Assembly (NCBI GenBank): GCA_964618895.1
Contig: CAZUDO010000008.1
Coordinates: forward strand, 1-64,000
Origin: CAZUDO01 sp964618895
GTDB lineage: Bacteria > Desulfobacterota > Binatia > DP-6
DNA: 64,000 nt
Direction of reading: 5' to 3'
Positions within the stretch are counted from its first letter, which is position 1. Each line of letters opens with the position of its first letter. The notes below the pieces were generated by a model, which did no database searches, was not told the origin of the DNA, and saw nothing but the letters and a program-made list of their open reading frames with translations. Of the stretch, positions 1 to 9,236 are shown piece after piece. The translations under genes were made by a program, and so were the position numbers.

Positions 1-56
<56 letters not shown>

Positions 57-116
57 GTGTGTCGGACGGGAGCCTTTACCCTAACAACACGGCCCCCGTC
101 CACAACATGAGAAAGG

Positions 117-190
117 GGTGAGAGAAGGGATTTGAACCCTCGACCCCCGGAGCCACAGTCCGGTGCTCTACCAACTGAGCTACTCTCACC
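117..190 (-). tRNA. tRNA-His (GTG)
   Basis: The cloverleaf has acceptor GTGAGAG paired with CTCTCAC and anticodon loop CTGTGGC (GTG). The extra 5' G (G-1) faces a C at position 73, which is the histidyl-tRNA identity pair. No CCA is encoded at the 3' end, so the tail must be added after transcription. Confidence 0.96.
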
Positions 191-221
191 ATCACCCTAC
201 CGTCGTCTCGTCACACGCCAG

Positions 222-295
<74 letters not shown>

Positions 296-309
296 GGACT
301 CGCAGAACG

Positions 310-386
310 TGGTCGGGGCGAGCCGATTCGAACGGCCGACCCCCTGCGCCCAAGGCAGGTGCGCTACCAGGCTGCGCTACGCCCCG
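310..386 (-). tRNA. tRNA-Pro (TGG)
   Basis: Acceptor CGGGGCG pairs with CGCCCCG, and the anticodon loop CTTGGGC gives TGG. The discriminator is A, and this is the only tRNA of the four whose 3' CCA is encoded. Its 5' end lies five bases after the rdgB stop codon, so no separate promoter fits between them and co-transcription with rph-rdgB is likely. Confidence 0.96.
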
Positions 387-391
387 AAAAG

Positions 392-1024
392 TCATTGTGA
401 ATCCCTAACATGGACCCCGTGACCGGCGCAACGACGTAGACCGGCGCCCAGGGCACGGACGGCGCGCGCGCGGTGGCTCAGGATCGCTTTCTGCTCCGCG
501 GCGGTTTCCGCGAACGTGCATCCGAGCCCGTCGGGGACGAACACCGGATCGTAGCCGAACCCCCCTTCGCCTGCAGCCGTCCCGGCGATCCGCCCGCGTA
601 CCTCGCCCGCGCCCGTCTCGACGCGCCCGTCCGGCCACGCCAGAGCGACCACGCAGACGAAGCGGGCCCCGCGGGCACCAGCAGGCACGGCGACAAGCGC
701 GCCGAGCAGCTTCCGCACACGCTCGGCATCACCTGCCCCGTCGCCGGCGTAGCGCGCCGAGTGCACCCCGGGAGCGCCGCCGAGCGCGTCGACCTCCAGG
801 CCGGAGTCGTCCGCGAGTGCCGGCAGGCCGGTCGCCTGCGCGACCGCGCGCGCCTTCAGGCAGGCGTTCTCCTCGTATCTCGTCCCGGTCTCGGGCGGGC
901 AGGTGACGCCCGGGAACGCGTCCAGGCCGAGCACCTCGACGTTTCCCCACTCGTGGACGAGGGCCCGCAGCTCGGCCACCTTGCCGCGATTGCCGGTGGC
1001 GAGCACGAGCCGCTCGGGGATCAC
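392..1024 (-). CDS. rdgB: RdgB/HAM1 XTP/dITP pyrophosphatase
   Basis: Non-canonical purine NTP pyrophosphatase that hydrolyses dITP, XTP and ITP to monophosphates and so cleans the nucleotide pool. The 210-residue product has the family landmarks in order: an N-terminal ATGNRGK loop, YEENACLKA, the ADDSGLEVDAL block with catalytic acidic residues, the GFGYDPVF motif, and a late SHR triad. I chose the GTG start because it overlaps the rph stop as GTGA and gives the usual family length. A longer reading frame continues upstream only because it runs through rph in another frame. The gene is translationally coupled to rph and immediately precedes the tRNA cluster. Confidence 0.95.
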   Translation of the reverse strand: MIPERLVLATGNRGKVAELRALVHEWGNVEVLGLDAFPGVTCPPETGTRYEENACLKARAVAQATGLPALADDSGLEVDALGGAPGVHSARYAGDGAGDAERVRKLLGALVAVPAGARGARFVCVVALAWPDGRVETGAGEVRGRIAGTAAGEGGFGYDPVFVPDGLGCTFAETAAEQKAILSHRARAVRALGAGLRRCAGHGVHVRDSQ

Positions 1025-1791
1025 GTCCGCTTGCCGACGACGACGCCGGCAGCGCGGAGGGCGTCGCGCTGGGCACCCGCCAGCCGGGCCACCCCCTCCC
1101 CCGCCAGGGCCAGCAGGCGATCGAGCTGCTTGCCCGTGAACGGCTTGCCCTCGGCCGTCCCCTGGACCTCGACGAAGCGCCCGGTGCCGGTCAGGACGAC
1201 ATTGAGATCGACCTCCGCCCGGCTGTCCTCGGCGTAGGCCAGATCGAGCAGCGCCTTGCCGTCGACGATGCCGGCGCTCACCGCCGCGACGCTTCCCGTG
1301 AGCGGCAGCGCACGCAAGGTGCCGGCGGCGCGCAGGCCTTCGAGCGCCAGCACGAGGGCGACGTAGCCCCCCGTGATCGACGCCGTACGGGTGCCGCCGT
1401 CGGCCTGCAGTACGTCGCAGTCGATGAGCACCGAGCGCTCCCCGAGCGCCGCCATGTCCACGACCGCACGCAGGCTCCGGCCGATGAGGCGCTCGATCTC
1501 GCGCGTGCGGCCGCCCGCGCCCCGGCGCTCGCGCTCGATACGCTCCCCGGAGCTGCGCGGCAGCATGCCGTACTCGGCCGTCACCCAGCCGGTGCCCTGC
1601 CCGCGCAGGAAGGGCGGGACGCTGTCCTGGATGGTGGCCGTGCACACCACCCGCGTGTTGCCCATCTCGATCAGGACCGAGCCCTCGGCCGGCGGTAGGA
1701 ACCCCGGCACCAGCCGAACTGGCCGCAAGTCCGTGGGCCTACGCCCGTCCCCCCGCCGTCCCGGCGCGGTGCGCTCAACCATTTCCGCCAT
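1021..1791 (-). CDS. rph: Ribonuclease PH
   Basis: Phosphorolytic 3'-5' exoribonuclease that trims tRNA precursors. The 256-residue product carries GNTRVVCTATI, GWVTAEYGMLPRS, the phosphate-site motif GRTREIERLIGRSLR, LIDCDVLQADGGTRTASITG and a C-terminal AEVDLNVV segment, all typical of RNase PH. ATG at the given start or three codons later (MVERT) both fit. In-frame sequence further upstream is not family-like. It heads the rph-rdgB-tRNA(Pro-Arg-His-Lys) unit and diverges from the sigma-54 activator gene. Confidence 0.96.
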   Translation of the reverse strand: MAEMVERTAPGRRGDGRRPTDLRPVRLVPGFLPPAEGSVLIEMGNTRVVCTATIQDSVPPFLRGQGTGWVTAEYGMLPRSSGERIERERRGAGGRTREIERLIGRSLRAVVDMAALGERSVLIDCDVLQADGGTRTASITGGYVALVLALEGLRAAGTLRALPLTGSVAAVSAGIVDGKALLDLAYAEDSRAEVDLNVVLTGTGRFVEVQGTAEGKPFTGKQLDRLLALAGEGVARLAGAQRDALRAAGVVVGKRT

Positions 1792-1870
1792 CCAACCGAT
1801 ATAGCTCTCGACCCGCCTTCTGCATGGCGGACCGCATAGCACGGGCACTCGCAGCTCCGCCAACTTTGGA

Positions 1871-1899
1871 TTGTGACCCCCGGGGGGCACTGTTACGAT
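1871..1899 (+). promoter_or_regulatory. Putative sigma70-type promoter of the sigma-54 activator gene
   Basis: TTGTGA and TACGAT are separated by 17 bp. Transcription would begin about 26 nt before the GTG at 1932, which supports that start and argues against the in-frame ATG at 1824, upstream of this promoter. Confidence 0.5.
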
Positions 1900-1931
1900 T
1901 TTCCACTGACACTGACGCCGAAGACGACAAC

Positions 1932-2983
<1,052 letters not shown>

Positions 2984-2987
<4 letters not shown>

Positions 2988-3436
2988 CCACCCTCCCCAC
3001 ACCCGCCACCATCCTGGTTGTCGACGACGACCCGGCCTGCCTCGACATCGCCACCCACCTGCTCGCGCGCGAGGGCTTTTCCGTGCAGGCCGTCGACAGC
3101 GGCGAAGCCTGCCTGCGCATGGTCGCCAGCGATCCCGTCGACCTGATCCTGCTCGACGTGATGATGCCGGGCATGGATGGCTTTGCCGTCTGCACCGCCC
3201 TGCGCGCGATGGGCTCCCAGACCCCCGTCATCCTGCTCACCGCCCGCGACGACATCGACGCGCGTTTCGAGGGCATCTCGCAGGGGGTGGCAGAGTACCT
3301 CACCAAGCCCATCAACAAGCACGAGCTCCTGGCCCGCGTCCGTGCCCAGCTCCACATCCGCGAGCTGGGACGCCAGCTCGAACTCGTGGAACGCAATCTT
3401 CACGCGGCGCGTCAGGACGCTCCTCGCACTAGATAG
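2984..3436 (+). CDS. Single-domain response regulator (CheY-like receiver)
   Basis: The 150-residue product is one receiver domain. It has the acidic pocket VVDDD near the N-terminus, phosphoacceptor Asp in LILLDVMMPGMDG, the switch Thr in LLTARDD and the Lys in YLTKPIN. A C-terminal helix of about 25 residues follows, and no output domain is present. It is translationally coupled to the preceding sigma-54 activator by an ATGA overlap. A simple model is a split response regulator, with the receiver on a separate chain controlling the AAA+ protein. No histidine kinase lies nearby. Confidence 0.93.
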
Positions 3437-3532
3437 TATTGGAACGCCCGTCAACCACCTGTTGCCGCCGGATACGATCCTAAGCTACGTAGCTGCCATC
3501 GCGCCGCGGCGGCGCGGCGGAGGATCCGAAAC

Positions 3533-3715
3533 ATGGCCAGCAAGGAAGACGACGTCCTGATCCAGCTCGCGACGCGTATCCCGAAGGGGATGCACCGCGA
3601 GATCAAGCTCTTCTGCGTCCAGAACAGCATCTCGGTCATGGAGTTCGTCGCGGTGGCACTCGAGGAGAAGCTCCGCAAGACCACCACGCGCCCTGGACGC
3701 CGCTCGACGCGCTAG
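3533..3715 (+). CDS. Small ribbon-helix-helix-like protein
   Basis: This 60-residue basic protein has the pattern of an Arc/CopG-type DNA-binding fold: a short strand (IQLATRIP) followed by two helices (GMHREIKLFCVQNSIS, then VMEFVAVALEEKLRK). A DNA-binding role is inferred from the pattern and from its place behind two regulators. It has its own start 96 bp after the receiver gene, with a possible -10 (TACGAT) at 3473-3478. Its TAG stop shares the palindromic CTAG with the stop of the convergent next gene. Confidence 0.7.
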   Translation: MASKEDDVLIQLATRIPKGMHREIKLFCVQNSISVMEFVAVALEEKLRKTTTRPGRRSTR

Positions 3716-4143
3716 GGAGTCGCGCGGACTCCGAGCGCCGTCCCCGAGGGCTCGTTCCGGATCGTCAACGCGAGCACGCGACCGCGCAGGCGCCTGGCGT
3801 CGATCGCAAGCGCCTCGCAGATGCGCTCGAAGGCGAACACGTCGTCGCAGGCCTCGGCCCGGATCCACGTGAGCGCCTCGCGGCGCAGGGTGCGCGCGCG
3901 GCCGTTGGTGCCGTGCGCGTACTTCATCAACGTCCGGATGCCGTCCTCGAGCACCGCCAAGAGGAGGCGGCGCTCGCCCACCGCCGCTTCCGCGCGGCGG
4001 TACACCGCCTCATAGCGGACCACCACGTCGCCGTCCGTTCCGGCCCTGGCCGGCGTCCCCGGTGCCGCGCTCACTGCACGGCGGCCCGCCGCCGATGCCA
4101 GGCCCCGCGATTCGACCGCCTGCACCACTCGCGTACCTGCCAT
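3712..4143 (-). CDS. Conserved small protein of unknown function
   Basis: In this 143-residue protein the first 40 residues are low-complexity Ala/Arg. The rest reads as a helical domain with landmarks LLLAVLEDGIRTLMKYAHG, LTWIRAE and FAFERICEALAID. This resembles a conserved deltaproteobacterial domain of the form LAVLEDA...W...FENICEVLG that I recognise only as uncharacterised. It is convergent with the ribbon-helix-helix gene, with the two stop codons interlocking in CTAG. I cannot assign a function. Confidence 0.7.
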   Translation of the reverse strand: MAGTRVVQAVESRGLASAAGRRAVSAAPGTPARAGTDGDVVVRYEAVYRRAEAAVGERRLLLAVLEDGIRTLMKYAHGTNGRARTLRREALTWIRAEACDDVFAFERICEALAIDARRLRGRVLALTIRNEPSGTALGVRATP

Positions 4144-4221
4144 GGGACGACCCTTCTGCGTGCGCGTCCCGAAGGCAATCGGGTCGACGGATGATTTCCG
4201 TGACCCGAAAGGCGTGAGGCG

Positions 4222-5625
4222 TCAGTCAAACGACATCTCGCGAAGGTCCGGCGCGATGGCGAGGGGCGCCGCTGTCCGGTCCCGCACCTGGTCCACGGTG
4301 ACGCCGGGGGCGACCTCGCGCAGGACGAAACCCTCCCGCTCGACCGTGATGTACGCCAGATCGGTCACGATCTCGCGCACGCACCTGCGCGCCGTGAGGG
4401 GGTACGTACATTCACGGACCAGCTTCGGGGCGCTGGATCGGGTGGTGTGGTAGGTGACCACCACCACCCGCGCGCCACCCGCCGCCAGGTCCATGGCGCC
4501 CCCGATGCCGCCCTTGTGGCTCCCGGGAACGCGCCAGTTGGCCAGGTCGCCGTTTGCCGCGACCTGAAAGGCCCCCAGGACGACGGTGGTCACGCGCCCG
4601 CCGCGGGCCATGCCGTGCGCCGCCACGCTGTCGAAGAACGAGGCCCCGGGCAGGAGGGAGACGAGCTGCCCGCTGGCGTTGTAGAGGTCGATGTCCTCCT
4701 CCCCCTCCGCGGCCAGTGGTCCGAAGGCGAGCATGCCGTTCTCGGAGTGCAGGACCACGTCGCGTTCGCCGGTGATCGTGTTCGACAGCAGCGTCGGCAG
4801 GCCGAGCCCCAGGTTGACGTACTCGCCGTCGCGCAGCAGCAACGCTGCCCGCCGCGCCATCAGGTCCGCGGGCAGGCCGCCGGTGTCGGGGCGCGGCTCC
4901 ACGTGGACCGCGCGCCCGTAGCGCCGCGACAGCGCCCGCACCTCTTCGACGGCGAGCGGGTGCTCGGTCGCCACGACGCGATCGACGTAGATGCCCGGCG
5001 TCACCACGCACTCGGGGTCGAGAGCGCCTGGAGCGACCACGTCGTCCACCTCGGCCACGGTAATCCGACCGCCGGTGGCGAAGACCGGATGCAGGTTGCG
5101 GGCCCCCCGGCGGTAGACGAGGTTACCGTGGCGATCGGCGCGATGTGCGCGCAGGAACGCGAAGTCGGCCATGAGCGCGGTCTCGAGAATGTGCTCGCGG
5201 CCGCCGAAGACGCGGTGCTCTTTCCCCTCGGCCACCGGCGTACCGACGCCGGTCGGCGTGTAGAAGGCGGCGAGGCCCGCGCCCCCGGCGCGTACGCGCT
5301 CCGCCAGCGTGCCCTGTGGCACCAGCTCGAGCTCGATCCCGCCCGCTTTGATCAGGTCCTCGATCGGCGTCGTCCGGGTGGGATAGGCCGCGAAGGACGC
5401 GATCACCTTCCGCACCAGCCCTGCTTCGGCCAGGATCTGCGCCGACAGCGGCCCCACGCCGGGCGTGTTGAAAATCAGCGTCAGCTCGCGCGGCGCGCGG
5501 GCCCGCAGCGCCAGCAGAAGGCTCGCGGGCCATGACTGCACGACACCGAAGCCCCCGAACAGGAGGCTCGCCCCGTCGGGCACGTCCGCAACTGCCGCCG
5601 CAGCGCTCGCCATCACCTTGTCCAT
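4222..5625 (-). CDS. 3-oxoacid CoA-transferase-like protein, fused alpha and beta subunits
   Basis: Transfers CoA between an acyl-CoA and a free acid. The 467-residue chain contains both CoA-transferase family I halves. The alpha half starts with DGASLLFGGFGVVQSWP and ends around LDPECVVTPGIYVD. The beta half has GEYVNLGLGLPTLL and the catalytic glutamate in HSENGML (about E295). It lies head to head with a fatty-acyl-CoA ligase gene, so the pair probably handles activation and exchange of an organic acid. The substrate cannot be told from sequence. A second Met at residue 5 is an alternative start. Confidence 0.93.
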   Translation of the reverse strand: MDKVMASAAAAVADVPDGASLLFGGFGVVQSWPASLLLALRARAPRELTLIFNTPGVGPLSAQILAEAGLVRKVIASFAAYPTRTTPIEDLIKAGGIELELVPQGTLAERVRAGGAGLAAFYTPTGVGTPVAEGKEHRVFGGREHILETALMADFAFLRAHRADRHGNLVYRRGARNLHPVFATGGRITVAEVDDVVAPGALDPECVVTPGIYVDRVVATEHPLAVEEVRALSRRYGRAVHVEPRPDTGGLPADLMARRAALLLRDGEYVNLGLGLPTLLSNTITGERDVVLHSENGMLAFGPLAAEGEEDIDLYNASGQLVSLLPGASFFDSVAAHGMARGGRVTTVVLGAFQVAANGDLANWRVPGSHKGGIGGAMDLAAGGARVVVVTYHTTRSSAPKLVRECTYPLTARRCVREIVTDLAYITVEREGFVLREVAPGVTVDQVRDRTAAPLAIAPDLREMSFD

Positions 5626-5696
5626 GTCGCCGGCCTGTAGCCCACGCGGCGGGCGCTCGACAACGACGCGCCCGGTCCGCTATCTCCGGCGCACCG

Positions 5697-7463
5697 ATGG
5701 ACCTCCACGCCATCCTGCAGGAGCTCAAGCGGTCGACCGACACCTTCGGTCCCTTCATCCGCCAGCAGGCCGAGAGCATCCCGGATCGCGTCGCCCTCAA
5801 GTTCGAAGACGAGTCGGTCACCTACGGCGCCTACAACCGCGCCGTGAACGTGCTCGCCTCCCGGCTCCGCGCCGACGGCGTCGCAGCGGGCATGCCGGTC
5901 GCGATCCTGGCGCCAAACAGCCCGTTCTTCCTGGCCGCGCTCGGCGCCGTCGCCAAGCTCGGCGCCATCGGGGCCCTGCTCAATACGCACGTGACCGGCG
6001 CCGCCTTGACGCACGTGCTGCGCGTCTCAGGTGCCCGGGTCGGTCTCTGCGATGCCGACGCGTTGCCCGCGCTCGCGGCCGTCGCCGGCACGCACGACGT
6101 CCGGTTCCATGCCGCAGCGTCCCCCGGCGTCGCCCTGCCCCCGGGGGTCCGGCCGCTCGGCGCCTGGGCCACCGACGACGCCCCCGAGCCCGACATTCCC
6201 GACGTACGCGGCGGCGACGTATTCCTCTACATCTACACGTCGGGCACGACCGGGTATCCGAAGCCCGCCCTCGTGCGCCATCTGCGCTTCACCATGGGCG
6301 GCATCTCGCTCTCCCAGATGCTCGGCATCGAGGCCGGCGAGACCGTGTACGCGCCGTTGCCGCTCTACCACGGCGAGAGTCTGTTCGTCGGCTTCTCCCC
6401 CGCCTTTCGCGTCGGCGGGGCGTTCGCTTCGCGCCGGCGCTTCAGCGCCCACGCGTTTCTCGACGACGTGCGCCGGCACGAGGCGGTCGCGTTCGTCTAC
6501 GTCGGCGAGCTGTGCCGGTACCTGCTCCGTCAGCCCGCCACGGCGCGCGACCGCGACCACCGGCTGCGGGCGGCCGCGGGCGCCGGCCTCCGGCCGGACA
6601 TCTGGACCGCGTTCCAGGAGCGTTTCGGGATCGCACGCATCATCGAGATGTACGGTGCCACCGAGGGCAACGTCGCGCTGCAGAACTTCGACAACCGTCC
6701 GGGCTCGGTCGGGAAGCCGCATCCGCTGCTCGAGGACACGGTGCGCCTGGCGCGCTACGATGCCGCGCGCGGAGACCTCGTACGCGGCAGCGACGGGTTC
6801 TGCATGCCATGTGACGCCGACGAGCCTGGCGAGCTGCTCGGGCGGGTCGGCGCCGCCGGCGACATGGAGTACGATGGCTACACCGACCGCGAGGCCACCG
6901 AGCGGAAGCTGCTGCGCAACGCCTTCGCCCCCGGTGACGCGTGGTTCCGGTCCGGCGACCTGCTCCGCCGCGATGGCGAAGGCTACTACTACTTCGTCGA
7001 CCGCATCGGCGACACCTTCCGGTGGAAGGGCGAGAACGTCGCCACGCAGGAAGTCGCCGACGTGCTGAACGGAGCACCGGGCGTCACGGAGACGAGCGTG
7101 TACGGTGTACAGGTTCCCGGAGAGGACGGCCGGGCCGGCATGGCCGCCGTCGTCCTGGCCGACGGGGCGGCGTTCGCCGACGGCGCGGCGTTCGCCGACG
7201 GCGCGGCGTTCGACGGGGCGGCGTTCTACGCCCGTGCCGCCACCCACCTGCCTGCCTACGCCCGCCCCGCCTTTGTCCGCCTCGTCCGGGAGATGGACGT
7301 GACCGGCACGCTCAAGCAGCGCAAGCTGAGCCTCGCCGACGAGGGCTTCGACCCCACCCGCGTGCCCGATCCGCTGTACGTGCGCGACGACAACGGGCGC
7401 CGCTACGTGCCGCTCACCCCGGCCCTGCTGGCGGCGATCCGGAGCGGTCGCCACCGTCTCTGA
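5697..7463 (+). CDS. Fatty-acyl-CoA synthetase, FATP/FadD6-like
   Basis: ATP-dependent acyl-CoA ligase with a long- or very-long-chain-type architecture. The 588-residue product has the AMP-binding P-loop YTSGTTGYPKPA at about 180-191, YGATEGN (A5 region), a WFRSGDLL segment and FRWKGENVAT near the C-terminal domain boundary. The ATG is the first in-frame start outside the divergent CoA-transferase gene. A microrepeat coding for ADGAAF lies in the C-terminal domain. The last 50 bp overlap tail-to-tail with the next AMP-ligase gene. Confidence 0.92.
   Translation: MDLHAILQELKRSTDTFGPFIRQQAESIPDRVALKFEDESVTYGAYNRAVNVLASRLRADGVAAGMPVAILAPNSPFFLAALGAVAKLGAIGALLNTHVTGAALTHVLRVSGARVGLCDADALPALAAVAGTHDVRFHAAASPGVALPPGVRPLGAWATDDAPEPDIPDVRGGDVFLYIYTSGTTGYPKPALVRHLRFTMGGISLSQMLGIEAGETVYAPLPLYHGESLFVGFSPAFRVGGAFASRRRFSAHAFLDDVRRHEAVAFVYVGELCRYLLRQPATARDRDHRLRAAAGAGLRPDIWTAFQERFGIARIIEMYGATEGNVALQNFDNRPGSVGKPHPLLEDTVRLARYDAARGDLVRGSDGFCMPCDADEPGELLGRVGAAGDMEYDGYTDREATERKLLRNAFAPGDAWFRSGDLLRRDGEGYYYFVDRIGDTFRWKGENVATQEVADVLNGAPGVTETSVYGVQVPGEDGRAGMAAVVLADGAAFADGAAFADGAAFDGAAFYARAATHLPAYARPAFVRLVREMDVTGTLKQRKLSLADEGFDPTRVPDPLYVRDDNGRRYVPLTPALLAAIRSGRHRL
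7158..7226 (+). repeat. 18-bp in-frame tandem repeat inside acyl-CoA synthetase gene
   Basis: Three consecutive 18-bp units (GCCGACGGSGCGGCGTTC) are followed by a 15-bp partial unit. They encode ADGAAF three times and then DGAAF. This looks like a recent in-frame slippage expansion in a surface loop of the C-terminal domain. Confidence 0.95.
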
Positions 7464-9072
7464 CCAGGACGATCGCTTCGGCGCGCAGCCGGAGCTTGTC
7501 GACCTTGCCGCTGCCCTTCTGGGGCAGCTCGTCCTGGCGCCGCAGCCACAGGTGGCGCGGCACCTTGTACGTGGCCAGGCGGGCGCGGCAATGGGCGATC
7601 AGGTCGTCGATTGCGACGGCACCCTTGGGCACCACGAAGGCCCCCACGTGCTCGCCGCGCATCGCGTCCGGCACCCCCACGACGTGCGCCGCCGCTACAT
7701 CCGGGTGCGCGGCGAGACAGGCCTCGACCTCTGCCGCGGCGACGTTCACGCCGGCCGCTTTGATCACGTCCTTCAGACGGCCGAGGAAGTGCAGCGCGCC
7801 GCGCTCGTCCAGGCGGCCCAGGTCGCCGGTGCGGAAAAAGCCCGCGCCATCGACGCACGCGCCCCGCCGTTGCTTGTAGTAGTGACTGAACAGGGTCGCC
7901 CCCCGTACGCAGATCTCCCCCTCGCAGCCGCGCGGCACCTCGACGCCGGTCTCGGGATCGACGATGCGCACGGCCTTGTCGCCGACCGGTGGGCCGTGGC
8001 TCGTGGCGCGCAGGGCGAGCGGCGCGTGCCACGGCCACGCCGTGCAGAGTGGCCCGGTCTCGGTCATGCCGTAGGTCCCGACGGCCGAATGGTCGGGGGG
8101 ATAGAGGTTCGCCGCCCAGGTGGTATTGGCGCCAACACCCTTGCGAAGCGCAAGCGGCGTGGTCGGGAAGGCGGGATGCGCGCGTAACGCCTCCGCCTGG
8201 TGGGGCCACGCGAAGAACACGGTGCACCGCTCTTCCGCCAAGAGCTGCAGGGTCTCGCCCGGCTCGAACACCTCCTGCACCACCACGCCCCCGCCACGCC
8301 CGAGCGTCGCCAAGGCGACCGCGATCAGGCCCCCGGTGAAGAAGAACGGCAGATAGCCCCAGGTACGGTCGGCGGCGTCCAGCCCGAGCACGGTGGCGAT
8401 GTCGTCGGCCGCGTGGCAGAGGGCGTGGTGTGTGTGCACGACGCCCTTCGGCTCGGCCGTCGTCCCCGAGGTGAAGAAGATGGTCGCCCAGTCCGTGGGC
8501 GCAACGGCGGCGGCGAGGCGCTCGGGCCAGCCGACCGGGACCTCGGGCAGGCGATCGAGGAGCGGCCCCAGCTCGACCGGGACACCCGGCGGCGGCGGGT
8601 CGAGCCACACCGTCTCCCGCAGCGCCGGCAGCCCCGCATGGAACAGGCGAGCTCCCGCCAGGCCCGGCGCGATCTCCGCCAGCGCAGCCTCGTAGTCGTG
8701 GCGCAGGAATCGTCGCACGGCAACCAGCAGGCTCACGTCCGCATGGCGAAGGGCATGCGCCAGCTCGCGCGGCCGCGACAACGTGTTGAGCGGCACCAGC
8801 ACACCGCCGCACTGCCAGACCCCGAACGCGGTCGCGACCCATTCGGGCCAGTTGGGTAGCAGGACGCCAACCCGGGTCCCCTTGCCCACGCCGCGCGCGA
8901 CGAGCGCCCGCGCGATGTCCCCGGTCGAGCGCGCGAGGTCGGCGTAGGTGCGGCGCCCGCGGGGACCCAGCAAGGCCGGGCGCGACCCGAAGCGATCCGC
9001 CAGCACGGACAGCAGCGCGGGAAGCGTCGTCGGAGGCATGCTCGCCGCTGGTTGTGCCCGGGAGCCGGGCAT
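7414..9072 (-). CDS. AMP-dependent acyl-CoA ligase / synthetase
   Basis: ANL-superfamily ligase of 552 residues. Landmarks are FFTSGTTAEPKG at about 199-210, YGMTETGP (A5), FFRTGDLGRLDERG (A7), GRLKDVIKAAGVNVA (A8) and a C-terminal lysine in GSGKVDKLRLR (A10). The substrate is an unspecified carboxylic acid. ATG at residue 12 (MPPTTLP, position 9039) may be the real start, since the first 11 residues are not family-like. It converges on and overlaps the FATP-like ligase gene by 50 bp. Confidence 0.9.
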   Translation of the reverse strand: MPGSRAQPAASMPPTTLPALLSVLADRFGSRPALLGPRGRRTYADLARSTGDIARALVARGVGKGTRVGVLLPNWPEWVATAFGVWQCGGVLVPLNTLSRPRELAHALRHADVSLLVAVRRFLRHDYEAALAEIAPGLAGARLFHAGLPALRETVWLDPPPPGVPVELGPLLDRLPEVPVGWPERLAAAVAPTDWATIFFTSGTTAEPKGVVHTHHALCHAADDIATVLGLDAADRTWGYLPFFFTGGLIAVALATLGRGGGVVVQEVFEPGETLQLLAEERCTVFFAWPHQAEALRAHPAFPTTPLALRKGVGANTTWAANLYPPDHSAVGTYGMTETGPLCTAWPWHAPLALRATSHGPPVGDKAVRIVDPETGVEVPRGCEGEICVRGATLFSHYYKQRRGACVDGAGFFRTGDLGRLDERGALHFLGRLKDVIKAAGVNVAAAEVEACLAAHPDVAAAHVVGVPDAMRGEHVGAFVVPKGAVAIDDLIAHCRARLATYKVPRHLWLRRQDELPQKGSGKVDKLRLRAEAIVLVRDGGDRSGSPPAGPG

Positions 9073-9199
9073 CGTGTCCAGCGCGGTCTTGACAGAAGCC
9101 CTGAGCGAATGCTGCCCGGTTGCTGATCACGGTGCCCATCCCCGAGGCACTCGCGGGCGCCGCCGCCTCACCGATCGGGCCCACCGCTCGCCCCCGCGC

Positions 9200-9215
9200 T
9201 GGCACCGCGGTTGCA
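9200..9215 (+). promoter_or_regulatory. Sigma-54 (RpoN) -24/-12 promoter
   Basis: The sequence TGGCAC, five bases, TTGCA matches the -24/-12 consensus, with the GG and GC dinucleotides exactly ten bases apart. The predicted start at about 9225 leaves a leader of roughly 11 nt before the ATG at 9237. I saw no equivalent site elsewhere in the window by eye. The sigma-54 activator at 1932-2987 is a candidate regulator. Confidence 0.75.
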
Positions 9216-9236
9216 CATGGATGGCGCCCTCCCGTC

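Noticed and set aside
6027..7454. 475-codon frame antisense to the acyl-CoA synthetase gene
   Set aside because: No motif, no start signal, and composition typical of a shadow frame.
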